Shown piece by piece: positions 45,841-54,900 of a stretch of 64,000 bases of DNA. The stretch comes from an uncultured Bacteroidales bacterium (GTDB lineage: Bacteria; Bacteroidota; Bacteroidia; Bacteroidales; Bacteroidaceae). The stretch is taken from positions 1 to 64,000 of the forward strand of contig CADBQP010000052.1 of NCBI GenBank assembly GCA_902796835.1. Reading direction: 5' to 3'. The position numbers were made by a program, and so were the translations under genes. The notes beneath the pieces were generated by a model. That model saw only the letters and a program-made list of their open reading frames with translations. It did no database searches and had not been told where the DNA came from. Numbering within the stretch: the first letter of the stretch is position 1; every line of letters begins with the position of its first letter.

Positions 45841-47721
45841 CTAAGGGGCGACGGCAGCGGGAAGTTTCTTCACCACCTCCATGACGCAGTTTTTGCAATC
45901 GAAGCGCAACAGGAATTCACGCCCGTCAGAAATTCTCAGAGTGAGCGGTTCGCGCCAAGGACGCTGCACATGCTGCTTTCGCACGCACTGCCCAAAGGCA
46001 TAGCGCAGGCAGTGGCGACACGTCATGAGCACCTGGTCGGCACGAGGTTGGATCTCAAAAGCCGCTTCGACTACTTCTGCGCCAATTTCTTTTAATACGC
46101 TGTATGCCAGTCGGTTACTTACGTTTACAGAAAGCGACTCTATAACACTCTTGTCGGCTTGCGGAAGCTCGCTTGGCTCCACAGGTTTCACTTCTGCAGA
46201 GCGCTCGGCCGGCACCTGCACCATGAGTTTTTCTACCACAACGCGACGCCACTGAGCCAGCAAAGAAGCAGGCACAAAATAGTTGTCGGGGCAGCTGAAG
46301 TGGCCCAGCTCGTATGGCGTATCGCCGAGTCGGGAAAACTGGCGCGTCATCGTGTCGGTTTGCGGCTTGTCGGCGCTTTCGTGCACGGCTCCGAACGTCT
46401 CGCAGGCAGTGCGTCCCACCTCATCAGTGGCCGACACCCGAAAGCCTTGTTCCACGGTGCTTATCTCAAAATCAACCCGTATGCGGCGCACGGCAGTGGG
46501 GCGCTGCAGCTGATGCTCGAAACGGGCATCAAGGTTGCGGTAGATTTTCTGCCCTCGGCGCAGGGGCGGCATGCGGTGCGGAAAAACTTCGTGGCCCTCC
46601 ACCCTGTTTGCACGGAAACCGCCAAGGCCCTCATCGCTGTCGTAGGTGAAGCAGTCGCCTGGCTCAAGCATCTGGTGAGGCGGTACGTCGGCAAGCACGA
46701 AACTGCGCTTTCGCAGTTCCGAAACCCGCCCCACGTATTCTCCACGCATCTTGGGAGTGGAAAAGTCCCACACATCGCTTGTTCGTCCGTGCAGGAAATA
46801 TTCGGTAAATCCGCGATTGAAACTTTTCGACACGTCAGGGATAAACTCCACGTGCGAATGGCCTAACGAAGCGCGGCGATAGTCGGCCGGTCGTCGTTCC
46901 ATAATCTCGTCGAGACGCCTACGATAGAAAGCTGTGACGTTTTTCACATATTCCACGTCCTTGAGTCTTCCTTCTATCTTCAGCGAACGCACACCGGCAT
47001 CGAGCATCATCTCGAGACTCGCCTGCCTGTTCATGTCGCGCAGCGAGAGCAGGTGTTGATGGCGGGCCAATGTTTTTCCGCCGGCATCGACGAGGTCAAA
47101 GGCTAAGCGGCAGAATTGCGCACATTCGCCGCGGTTGGCACTCCTTCCGAAACAACTCTGCGACGCATAGCAGCGCCCGCTATAGCTCACACAAAGTGCG
47201 CCGTGCACAAAAGCCTCGACGGGCACTGCGACGGCAGTGGCAATGCTCTTAATCTGAGACAGCGACAGTTCGCGCGCCACCACTATTTGTTCGAAACCGG
47301 CTTTTTCGAGCCACTGTGCCTTTTCGGGTGTGCGGTTATCCATCTGTGTCGATGCGTGGAGCGCAATGGGCGGCAACGAGAGGCGCAGCAGTGCCAAATC
47401 TTGCACGATGAGGGCATCAACTCCAGCCCGATAGAGTTGCCAAACCACTCGCTCGGCCTCGGCAAGTTCGTGGTCGTAGAGAATAGTGTTGAAGGTCACG
47501 TAAACACGTGCGCCATAGAAATGGGCAAACCGACACAGTCCGGCAATATCGTCCACACTGTTGCCTGCCGCTGCCCGGGCACCAAAAGCAGGTCCGCCAA
47601 TATAGACCGCGTCGGCACCATGGAGGATAGCCTCTCTGCCACATTCTGCATTGCGTGCGGGCGAGAGCAATTCGATGGCGCGTGCGTTGCTATTCGTCTC
47701 CACGTATTTTCGAGATACCAC
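45841..47721 (-). CDS. U32 peptidase-like protein with DUF3656, RlhA-like
   Basis: 626 aa. The U32 domain (about 17-290) has IELLSPARN, the Cys-rich GALCVSYSGRCYASQSCFGRSANRGECAQFCR and SLKIEGRLKDVEYVKNV motifs. A DUF3656 segment (about 380-500) follows. This layout matches RlhA (YdcP), needed for 5-hydroxycytidine at 23S C2501. The C-terminal MTCRHCLRYAFGQC carries extra Cys, possibly for an Fe-S cluster. Its start overlaps the DUF4831 gene by 32 nt. Confidence 0.85.
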   Translation of the reverse strand: MVSRKYVETNSNARAIELLSPARNAECGREAILHGADAVYIGGPAFGARAAAGNSVDDIAGLCRFAHFYGARVYVTFNTILYDHELAEAERVVWQLYRAGVDALIVQDLALLRLSLPPIALHASTQMDNRTPEKAQWLEKAGFEQIVVARELSLSQIKSIATAVAVPVEAFVHGALCVSYSGRCYASQSCFGRSANRGECAQFCRLAFDLVDAGGKTLARHQHLLSLRDMNRQASLEMMLDAGVRSLKIEGRLKDVEYVKNVTAFYRRRLDEIMERRPADYRRASLGHSHVEFIPDVSKSFNRGFTEYFLHGRTSDVWDFSTPKMRGEYVGRVSELRKRSFVLADVPPHQMLEPGDCFTYDSDEGLGGFRANRVEGHEVFPHRMPPLRRGQKIYRNLDARFEHQLQRPTAVRRIRVDFEISTVEQGFRVSATDEVGRTACETFGAVHESADKPQTDTMTRQFSRLGDTPYELGHFSCPDNYFVPASLLAQWRRVVVEKLMVQVPAERSAEVKPVEPSELPQADKSVIESLSVNVSNRLAYSVLKEIGAEVVEAAFEIQPRADQVLMTCRHCLRYAFGQCVRKQHVQRPWREPLTLRISDGREFLLRFDCKNCVMEVVKKLPAAVAP

Positions 47722-48751
47722 CCGTCACTGGCGAAAGAGTGAGGCGGGTCTTAAAATTCTTGTTGAAGAGGTCGCCGCCAAGATGGGCAACACGCCCAAA
47801 TTGTGCGACGGCCATTTCGGACTTATACAGGGTCGTGTTGTCGCACTCAAGGCTCACTTCGGCCCTGGCGGGAACTATGTAGCGCAAGTCCTTGGTTTCT
47901 TTTTTAGGGTCGGCTTCGGGCGTGAGCAAAGGCATTTGTCCCGATTTTCTCACGTTGAGCACATAGGGCAGACCGCCTTCGTCATCATCGTCCACCATTC
48001 CGAAGTGGCGCGAAAAGCGGAAGAGCTGCACGCTCTCTTCGTCGCGCGTCGGCACGAAGTCGAACGTAAACACGTGCTCCTCGGTAGTCGTTACGCCCAC
48101 AAACCTTTGCATGAGAGCCTGCTCTTGCCTGTCGAGTGTCTGCAGCATGAGGCGCAACTGCTCGCCGTCTTTGGGCATGAAGTCGGCCTGGCCTTTTGAA
48201 AGCAGACCGCGGTTGTCGCGTATGTCGTAGATTTCGTTGGCAGTGAGTTCGGCCATTTTCGAACGGCTGGCAGCAGCAAGTATTTCTTGTGTGCGAAAGT
48301 CGTCGCCCGCCTCGGCAGCCGTGGTCCCAGTCTGCTTCGCCCCAGGCTGCCTCAGCTCGGGCTCATCGTTGGCATCGGTGTTCACGGCAAGCAGACGTCC
48401 GTCGCTGGCAAGCGAAACAAGGGGAGCCGAAGTGTGCGGCTTCATCTTGATGGTGAAAATGCGGCTCGTATCGGCCACTCCGTAGGGAATGATTTCCACT
48501 TTGAGCACTCGCCATTCGTCGTAGGCCACTTGCGCCACATTTTCCAGACGCAGCAGGCGCTGGGCAAAGGCCGCAAATTCGCCGGGCTCATGGGCTTTGC
48601 GCTCGGCCGTCACTACGATTTGGAAATGCGTGCGGGGCAGAAGGTAGGTCACTCCTTCGGCGCTGACTCCGGGCTTTAGTTGGTTCACCTCGGTTTGGGC
48701 TGGTGCTGAGAGCGCACAAAGCGCAAGGCAAAGGATGAGTATTCTTTTCAT
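47690..48751 (-). CDS. Exported DUF4831 protein
   Basis: 353 aa. A signal peptide (1-19) precedes the DUF4831 domain, a Bacteroidetes-specific family (GVTYLLPRTHFQIVVTAER..., LRYIVPARAEVSLE). Function unknown. It overlaps nnrDE by 4 nt upstream and the U32 gene by 32 nt downstream, so translation is coupled on both sides. Confidence 0.85.
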   Translation of the reverse strand: MKRILILCLALCALSAPAQTEVNQLKPGVSAEGVTYLLPRTHFQIVVTAERKAHEPGEFAAFAQRLLRLENVAQVAYDEWRVLKVEIIPYGVADTSRIFTIKMKPHTSAPLVSLASDGRLLAVNTDANDEPELRQPGAKQTGTTAAEAGDDFRTQEILAAASRSKMAELTANEIYDIRDNRGLLSKGQADFMPKDGEQLRLMLQTLDRQEQALMQRFVGVTTTEEHVFTFDFVPTRDEESVQLFRFSRHFGMVDDDDEGGLPYVLNVRKSGQMPLLTPEADPKKETKDLRYIVPARAEVSLECDNTTLYKSEMAVAQFGRVAHLGGDLFNKNFKTRLTLSPVTGGISKIRGDE

Positions 48752-50271
48752 GGACGGAATGTTTTTATTTTACGAAAGGCGTCAGAGATATGGGCCACTA
48801 CATCGCGTGCCAGCATGGCTTCGGGCTCCACATGGGCCAGCGCCGTGTCGGCAGCAAGTCCGTGCAGACACACACCGAGGCGACACGTGGTTTCGGGATC
48901 GTAGCCTTGGGCAAGCAGCGACAGGAGCATACCCGTGAGCACGTCGCCGGTTCCGGCTGTGGCCAAGCCGTTGTTGCCCGTCAGGTTCAGATATGTTTGT
49001 CCGCGAGGTGTACAGATGGCCGTGCGGTGGCCCTTTAGTATGATGAATATGCCGCGCGACTCGGCCTGCTCGCGGGCATGTGCCAGCAGGGTGAGGTCGG
49101 AGCGATGGCCAAAGAGGCGCTCAAACTCCAAAGGATGGGGCGTAATGATGCTTCCAGGCACAACGTATTGCCACATCTCGCGGTGCTGCGCCAGGATGTT
49201 GAGTGCGTCGGCATCGAGCAGCACGGGCTTCTGGCAAACGTGGAGCAGTTGTGTGAGTGCGGCCACGGTGCGCGAATCGGTGCCCAGCCCGGGGCCAACG
49301 GCCAGTGCTGCATAATCGCCGGCAGGCAGCGAGGAAAACTGGTAGTCGGCATCGTCGATGCTCACCACGGCCTCGGGCACACGGCTCACCAGCGGGCCCA
49401 CACAAAGTCGGGGCAGGTGCACCGTGAGTTTGCCAAGGCCTGTTCGAAGTGCGGCCTCGGCCGAGAGCATGGCACAACCCATGCAACCAGAAGAGCCGGC
49501 TATGAGCAGCGCGTGGCCAAAGGTTCCTTTGTGCGACGTTTCGGGACGCTCCTTGAGCAGAGAGGCCGCCTCGGAGGGGCCTTGCACCTGCACCTGAGTG
49601 GCCATCTTTTTTGCATGCTCGCCACTTAGCTGAATGTCGAGACACTCCACGTGGCCGCAGAAGGGGGCATTTTCGTCGAGCAGTAGCGAGAGTTTCCAGC
49701 CACCGAGCGTCAAGGTGCGACGGGCGCGAACCACGATTTGGTCGTCGGCCACCTTTTGCCCGTCGGCAAGCAGACCCGAGGGTATATCTATGGAGACTAC
49801 CTCGCGGCCCGACGAGTTGATGAACTTCACGAGCGCCGCAAAACCTCCCGAAAGGGGGCGCGACAATCCTGTGCCAAAGAGCGCATCGACAATTACTGCA
49901 TCGGGCGCAATCTGAGGCGTTTCGAGTTGCTGCGTCACCTCCACAAAATGGGCCGATTCGAGCCGCTGCAAGCGCTCGGCATTGATTTTGCAGTCGGGAC
50001 TCACCTTGCCGGAAGTGTTGAAAAGGAAGCTTTTCACCTTATATCCGCCTTCGACAAGCTTGCGAGCCAGCGCCAGCCCGTCGCCGCCGTTGTTGCCACT
50101 ACCGGCAAAGACCACTACGGGGACATCGGGGGCATAGTGCTGCCTGAAAGCCTCGAACAGGGCTTCGGCAGCGCGTTCCATGAGTTCGGTCGACTCAATG
50201 GGCTCACCCTGAATGGTGGCCTCGTCGAGCTCGCGCATTTGGCGGGCTGAAAAAACCTTATTTGATATCAT
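48748..50271 (-). CDS. nnr: Bifunctional NAD(P)H-hydrate epimerase/dehydratase
   Basis: 507 aa. The N-terminal YjeF_N epimerase domain (about 1-215) has VVFAGSGNNGGDGLALAR. The C-terminal ribokinase-like dehydratase (about 230-500) has LIAGSSGCMGCAMLSAEAALRTGLG and AGTGDVLTGMLLSLLAQGYDP. It repairs damaged NADH/NADPH hydrates using ADP or ATP. First or second gene of the unit with the HAD protein (15 nt upstream). Confidence 0.95.
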   Translation of the reverse strand: MISNKVFSARQMRELDEATIQGEPIESTELMERAAEALFEAFRQHYAPDVPVVVFAGSGNNGGDGLALARKLVEGGYKVKSFLFNTSGKVSPDCKINAERLQRLESAHFVEVTQQLETPQIAPDAVIVDALFGTGLSRPLSGGFAALVKFINSSGREVVSIDIPSGLLADGQKVADDQIVVRARRTLTLGGWKLSLLLDENAPFCGHVECLDIQLSGEHAKKMATQVQVQGPSEAASLLKERPETSHKGTFGHALLIAGSSGCMGCAMLSAEAALRTGLGKLTVHLPRLCVGPLVSRVPEAVVSIDDADYQFSSLPAGDYAALAVGPGLGTDSRTVAALTQLLHVCQKPVLLDADALNILAQHREMWQYVVPGSIITPHPLEFERLFGHRSDLTLLAHAREQAESRGIFIILKGHRTAICTPRGQTYLNLTGNNGLATAGTGDVLTGMLLSLLAQGYDPETTCRLGVCLHGLAADTALAHVEPEAMLARDVVAHISDAFRKIKTFRP

Positions 50272-50286
50272 AGTGAGAGGCTCCCG

Positions 50287-50709
50287 TTAAAAGTTCCACC
50301 AATGCTTTTTCTTCTTGCGCGGCGAGGGTTTGTGTTCAATGCCCAGGTAGTAGTCTTCGAACGTGGAGCGGCGTTTCACCACTTCGTATATGACACCCCA
50401 GTCGGGCAAACCGCCCACATTACAGTCGTCGATGAAAAGATTGGCCTTAATTTTGCGGCTGTAATGGTTGTTGTTGTCTTGAGTTTCCTCCTCGTAGTCG
50501 CGATTCACGGCGTAGAACTCCACTCCCCTCTGCCTGCACCACTCCACGGCCTCGTCCAGAAGCTTTCCTTCGCGCACGGTCCAGAGTATCAGGCGGTGGC
50601 CGTCGGCAATGAGCTGCTTCAACGTAAGCGTGGCAAAGGGCCGCTCTTTTCCTATCTCGGGATAGCGATGTTCCACTATTGTTCCGTCAAAATCTACTGC
50701 TATTATCAT
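50287..50709 (-). CDS. HAD-like hydrolase, BT0820 family
   Basis: 140 aa. Short HAD fold: AVDFDGTIVE (motif I, nucleophile Asp), LWTVREG (motif II), and FIDDCNVGG (motif IV). It resembles the B. thetaiotaomicron BT0820 family; the substrate is unknown. Met at 50709 is the only start that places DxDGT at the N-terminus; the 24-codon extension is rejected. The C-terminus is Lys-rich. Confidence 0.88.
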   Translation of the reverse strand: MIIAVDFDGTIVEHRYPEIGKERPFATLTLKQLIADGHRLILWTVREGKLLDEAVEWCRQRGVEFYAVNRDYEEETQDNNNHYSRKIKANLFIDDCNVGGLPDWGVIYEVVKRRSTFEDYYLGIEHKPSPRKKKKHWWNF

Positions 50710-50795
50710 ATTTTTGAAGTGTGTGTTATGCTTGTTTATGTCTGTATTTCCAAAATATATTGTGCCGGCCCTGCGCTTCATATGCCACTTGAGCC

Positions 50796-50942
50796 ATCGC
50801 GGCGGGCCGACAGAATTAAGAGTTGGCTCAACTCTTCAAATTAGCTCGGAGATATTTTAAACTAGCTCGGAGATATTTTAAACTAGCTCGGAGATATTTT
50901 AAACTATCCCGGAGATATTTTATTCTGTCTCCGACCTCGTAG
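50796..50942. repeat. 21-bp palindromic tandem repeat, locus I (seven units)
   Basis: Units start at 50796, 50817, 50838, 50859, 50880, 50901 and 50922, in strict phase over 147 nt. Units 4 and 5 are identical (50859-50879, 50880-50900: AAACTAGCTC, G, GAGATATTTT); units 3 and 6 differ by one to two bases. Unit 2 is a near-perfect dyad AGAGTTG-GCT-CAACTCT. The locus lies between the secreted protein (-) and the HAD gene (-); no gene is seen in the rest of 50710-50983. Confidence 0.92.
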
Positions 50943-50983
50943 CTCACTCAAGGTCGGCAGCCTTCATGAGCACTGGGGCTGAA

Positions 50984-52288
50984 CTATTTGCAACGCATCT
51001 TACTGCCCTCAGAGGACTTCGTCTTCAGATAGGCCCTGAATGCGGGCAGCCTGCTGCTGCCTGCAGCCACCACAAATGCCGTTCCGTCCTCGTCGAGAAA
51101 GGCTCTTCCGCTACCGTCTTCGCCCACTTGCAGAGCGCCATAGAGGCCTTGCAGCAGCCCTTGAGCCGGAAGTGGAGCCACATGGCCTGCCAACGAGCTA
51201 AGGCGCAACGTCGGTTCGGTCTCTGCACCCACATAGCGAAGCAAACAGGCCTGGCCGGCCTTCAGCGTGTCGGCCTCGACAAAATAGGCACTATCGGTGC
51301 TCAGGCTATCGAGCGCATAGGCCTGCACATCGTCGGGCATAGCGGCATCGAAGGGCAGACACAGGGTTTCGTAACCGCCATCTGACGCCAGCGGGCGCGA
51401 GTAGGCAAGTTGCCCCTGCCCCACGCCGAAGGCGAAAGGCCATTCCAGACTGTCGCCATCATAGATGGTGCCGCCACGAAGCAAGTCGTTCCCATCTTCG
51501 GAGCAGCTCACCACCATGGTCCACTCAGCAGGCACCAAACTGGCCGACTGCGCATTGACGAGCACCAGGGTATTTTCGTTTTTCGGGCGATATTGAAATG
51601 GCAATAGGCCGTCGGGCAACTCCAACTTCCGCAGGTCGAGCACTCGAATGCCGCTCCATTCCACCTGGCTCAAAGCTTCGGCCGACCATAGGCCGCAGAG
51701 CACCTTCTGAGAGCCTGTCACCATCGAATCGGCCCTGGCCGCATCGTCGGTATCGCCGGCATCGTCGCAATCAGCACGCATATAGAGTGTCACCGCGTTC
51801 ATATAATTTTGCCAAACATAGTGGCCGAAAACATAAGTCGCCTTGTCAACCCTCTCGCAAAGCAGGTAGCGCTTGGCCTCACTGCCAGCATTTATCAGAA
51901 AGTGCCCGCCGCTTTCAGCGATGGTCCAGCGTGTGGCTCCCGTGCGCTCTGTAAACTTCAGATTCGTGCCGCCGTCGGCAGCCAAGTAGTCACCTCCGCG
52001 ACTGATGAGCCACTTTCCATCGTCCTCCTCGAGCGTCCACACGACGTCGTCGGGCACTTCGGTCAGCCTATTGGCCAAGTTGTCGGCAAGACTGCGCGTT
52101 CTGAAATGCTTGCCGAGCCACAACGAGCGCATGGCCAGCAGGGCCGAGGCCCTTTCGGCATAGGTTGCCACCACATACTGCCCGCCGCTCACAAGTTGGC
52201 GAGCTTGCGTAATGCGCACATAGTCGTCGGCCTGAGCCATAAGGCAGAAAGCCCACAGCAACACGCACAAGAACTTACGGAGTGGCAT
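50984..52288 (-). CDS. Secreted protein of unknown function
   Basis: 434 aa. A signal peptide (1-20, MAQADD) precedes an N-terminal domain (about 22-170) rich in Trp, Tyr and Gly with the pattern RITQARQLVSGGQYVVATYA, seen in large Bacteroidales surface proteins. A middle domain follows (ADSMVTGSQKVLCGLWSAEAL), and a C-terminal beta domain ends LPAFRAYLK. No enzymatic motif is seen. It lies 11 nt after rfbA on the same strand. Confidence 0.7.
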   Translation of the reverse strand: MPLRKFLCVLLWAFCLMAQADDYVRITQARQLVSGGQYVVATYAERASALLAMRSLWLGKHFRTRSLADNLANRLTEVPDDVVWTLEEDDGKWLISRGGDYLAADGGTNLKFTERTGATRWTIAESGGHFLINAGSEAKRYLLCERVDKATYVFGHYVWQNYMNAVTLYMRADCDDAGDTDDAARADSMVTGSQKVLCGLWSAEALSQVEWSGIRVLDLRKLELPDGLLPFQYRPKNENTLVLVNAQSASLVPAEWTMVVSCSEDGNDLLRGGTIYDGDSLEWPFAFGVGQGQLAYSRPLASDGGYETLCLPFDAAMPDDVQAYALDSLSTDSAYFVEADTLKAGQACLLRYVGAETEPTLRLSSLAGHVAPLPAQGLLQGLYGALQVGEDGSGRAFLDEDGTAFVVAAGSSRLPAFRAYLKTKSSEGSKMRCK

Positions 52289-52299
52289 TGCTGCAGCAA

Positions 52300-53172
52300 T
52301 TATTTCAGCATATTGAGCAAATACTGCCCATATTCGTTTTTCTTCATGGGCTCAGCTACCTGGCGCAGGCGGTCGGCCGAAATCCAACCCTGCTCATAGG
52401 CTACCCCTTCAAGGCACCCCACCTTCAGGCCCGTACGCTTCTCAATCACCTCGATGAAGGTCGATGCCTCGCTGAGGCTCTCGTGCGTACCCGTGTCGAG
52501 CCATGCAAATCCACGGCCGAGGGTCTCGACCATAAGTTCGTCAGCCTCGAGAAAACATTGGTTCACGGTGGTTATCTCGAGCTCTCCGCGCGCCGAGGGC
52601 TTGATGGTTTTGGCCACGTTCACCACCTTATTCGGATAGAAGTAGAGACCCACCACTGCATAGTTGGACTTGGGCTCACGGGGCTTCTCCTCGATGCTCA
52701 AAACACGGCCGTCGCCGGCATACTCCACCACTCCGTAGCGCTCAGGGTCGTTCACGCGATAACCAAACACAGTGGCCTTGCCATCGCGCTCGGCATTGAC
52801 CACAGCCTGGCGCAGCAAGGCGCGAAAACCGTTGCCATGGAAGATGTTGTCGCCCAACACCAGGCAGGCACAGTCATCGCCAATAAACTTCTCGCCTATG
52901 ATGAAAGCCTGGGCCAGCCCGTCGGGACTTGGCTGCTCGGCATATTCCAGATGAACGCCAAAGTCGGAGCCATCGCCCAGCAGACGCTGAAAACCAGGCA
53001 GGTCCTGAGGCGTAGAGATGACGAGAATATCGCGTATGCCAGCCAGCATCAAAGTTGAGATGGGGTAATAGACCATCGGCTTGTCGTAAATAGGAATAAG
53101 TTGCTTGCTCACTCCTTTTGTGATGGGGTAAAGACGCGTGCCGCTACCGCCGGCTAAAACAATTCCTTTCAT
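52300..53172 (-). CDS. rfbA: Glucose-1-phosphate thymidylyltransferase
   Basis: 290 aa. Makes dTDP-glucose from glucose-1-P and dTTP for O-antigen or exopolysaccharide deoxysugars. Nucleotide-binding [20 protein letters not shown] (6-25), [13 protein letters not shown], the LGDNIF metal site, and [13 protein letters not shown]. Normal length. No other rfb gene is present nearby; its neighbour is the secreted protein. Confidence 0.97.
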   Translation of the reverse strand: MKGIVLAGGSGTRLYPITKGVSKQLIPIYDKPMVYYPISTLMLAGIRDILVISTPQDLPGFQRLLGDGSDFGVHLEYAEQPSPDGLAQAFIIGEKFIGDDCACLVLGDNIFHGNGFRALLRQAVVNAERDGKATVFGYRVNDPERYGVVEYAGDGRVLSIEEKPREPKSNYAVVGLYFYPNKVVNVAKTIKPSARGELEITTVNQCFLEADELMVETLGRGFAWLDTGTHESLSEASTFIEVIEKRTGLKVGCLEGVAYEQGWISADRLRQVAEPMKKNEYGQYLLNMLK

Positions 53173-53204
53173 AGTTAAAATTGCGTAACGTTGAGTTTCA
53201 GCAG

Positions 53205-53212
53205 CGAAGATA
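53205..53212 (-). promoter_or_regulatory. Possible -7 box of rfbA
   Basis: TATCTTCG on the minus strand (one mismatch to TAnnTTTG) lies 33 nt before the rfbA start. No clear -33 box. Confidence 0.3.
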
Positions 53213-53262
53213 ACGTTTTTTTTTCAGTCGCAGGCCCACCGAGACTCTTTTTGCAACATTTC

Positions 53263-53294
53263 AGAAAAAAAGCTGCCGCCACGAGGACGACAGC
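53263..53294 (-). terminator. Terminator of the glucan cluster
   Basis: GCTGCCG (53272-53278) pairs with CGACAGC (53288-53294) with one mismatch; seven or more A to the left give the T tract on the minus strand. It lies 31 nt after the GH57 stop. Confidence 0.6.
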
Positions 53295-53324
53295 CTATTC
53301 CTATATTAACTTACTAAAAGCTTC

Positions 53325-54878
53325 CTATTTCTTAGCCTTGGCATCCTTTTTTGCCGCAGGCTTGGCCGATTTCGTGGCAGCCTTTGCAGGCTTAGCCGCA
53401 GGCTTGGCAACCGCTTTCTTGGCAGTTTCCTTCTTTGCGGGAGCTGCCTTCGCCGCAGCAGGCGCCTTCTTGGCAACGGGTTTCTTGGCCGCTGCAGCCT
53501 TGGAGGCCTCCTTCTTAGGTTTATCAGCAGGCTTCTTCGCGGCGGCCTTCTTCGCGGCGGCCTTGGCTATGCCACCCTCCATCTCCTCGAGCTGAGCCAA
53601 AAGATTCTGGAGCTTTTCAATTTCCTTATCCTTGCGCTGCAATTCCTCATCCTGGTTCTTGATGGTCGTAAGCAAGGAGTTGAGCTCCTCGTTCTCGTAT
53701 TCGGGATAAAGATTGTTGACACGGTGTGTAAAGTCGCCCAGGATGTTCATGTAGTTGGTGAAGGCGTCGTAGGGAGAGTCGTAGATGCCTCGATAGCCTC
53801 CGTAGCTGTTGGGCTTAGTGGACATGAAGCGGAAATTATTGGTGGCCTGCAAATAATCCCAGTCCTGCTTGAGTCGGCGATCGTCGGCAATGCGCACACG
53901 GTCGGCCACACTGTAGAGTTTCTGCATGGCTTCGCGCTGCATGTCGTTGCCAAGCCACGGCGAAAGGTCGCGTTCTTCGTCGACCCAGCTGGTGGGATAT
54001 TCCACCACAAGCTCGCCAGCCGATTTCACCTTGGCGCAAATTTCGCTTGGCGTGGAGAATACAATACCGCGCTCAAAACACTGTTCGGGCAGCGCCTTCA
54101 TAAACTCAAGGATGTTGGAGTTGAGCGGTTGGAAAATGCCGAGCGCGCACAATTCCATGAAGATATTGATCACTTGGTCCTCTTCGGGAAGTTGAGCAAT
54201 CCACTGAGCGTAGGCATCGGCAAAGAGAGGATATTCGCTCCACGACGAATCGTTGAAGCGATAGGATATGTCTTCGCTCAGCGAGTAGTCGCGCAAAAGG
54301 AGCTTGAGCTTCGAATTGCGCGCGCAGTGGTAGAGATAGTGCGGCGACTTCCAGCCGAGCACGTGTTTGGCTCCTTCGGCCAACATTCCCTTGAATCCCA
54401 TGTCGGCAACGAGCTCTCCGATTTCATCAGAGTAGACCAAGCAACTGTTGCGGAACACCTTGGGCTCCACTCCGAAGAGGCTCTTCACTTTCTTGCAAAG
54501 TCGCTTTGTCTCTTCCTTAAAACACTCGGGATTCTTGAGCGAAGAAAAGCCATGACTGTAGGGTTCAGCCAAAAACTCCACGCATCCTTTGTCATTAAGT
54601 TGCTGAAGCAGGTCGATAACCTGGGGCGAGTAGCGCTCAAGCAGCTCGATAGCCGTGCCCGAGAGCGAGAAGGCACATTTAAACTTCTTTCCGTACCTGT
54701 CGGCCATTTCCAAGAGCGCATTGAGTGCGGGCACGTACGACTTTTCGGCAGTTTCGGTGATGGAACGCTCGTTTTCGTAGTCGTCATAGTAGTAGTGGTC
54801 CGTACCGATGTCGAAGAAACGATAGCGTTTCAGGTGGATGTTTTGATGAATCTCAAAGTATAGACAAATTGTTTTCAT
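53325..54878 (-). CDS. GH57 alpha-amylase/glucanotransferase-type enzyme with a histone-like Lys/Ala tail
   Basis: 517 aa. The GH57 catalytic domain (about 1-400) begins MKTICLYFEIHQNIHLKRYRFFD and includes FLAEPYSHGFSSL and a putative nucleophile region FMELCALGIFQ. A coiled coil (about 400-440) leads into a tail (about 440-517) made almost only of Lys, Ala and Pro, like bacterial histone H1-type tails. Such a tail is not part of GH57 and may bind polyanions or tether the enzyme. It cleaves or transfers alpha-glucan chains, likely intracellularly as no signal is seen. It forms a cluster with GT4 and the debranching enzyme. Confidence 0.9.
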   Translation of the reverse strand: MKTICLYFEIHQNIHLKRYRFFDIGTDHYYYDDYENERSITETAEKSYVPALNALLEMADRYGKKFKCAFSLSGTAIELLERYSPQVIDLLQQLNDKGCVEFLAEPYSHGFSSLKNPECFKEETKRLCKKVKSLFGVEPKVFRNSCLVYSDEIGELVADMGFKGMLAEGAKHVLGWKSPHYLYHCARNSKLKLLLRDYSLSEDISYRFNDSSWSEYPLFADAYAQWIAQLPEEDQVINIFMELCALGIFQPLNSNILEFMKALPEQCFERGIVFSTPSEICAKVKSAGELVVEYPTSWVDEERDLSPWLGNDMQREAMQKLYSVADRVRIADDRRLKQDWDYLQATNNFRFMSTKPNSYGGYRGIYDSPYDAFTNYMNILGDFTHRVNNLYPEYENEELNSLLTTIKNQDEELQRKDKEIEKLQNLLAQLEEMEGGIAKAAAKKAAAKKPADKPKKEASKAAAAKKPVAKKAPAAAKAAPAKKETAKKAVAKPAAKPAKAATKSAKPAAKKDAKAKK

Positions 54879-54900
54879 ATCTGTGGATTGTTTTTTCGGG

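Noticed and set aside
50796..50942. Possible CRISPR array
   Set aside because: The 21-nt units abut with no unique spacers, are too short for CRISPR repeats, and no cas genes are present.
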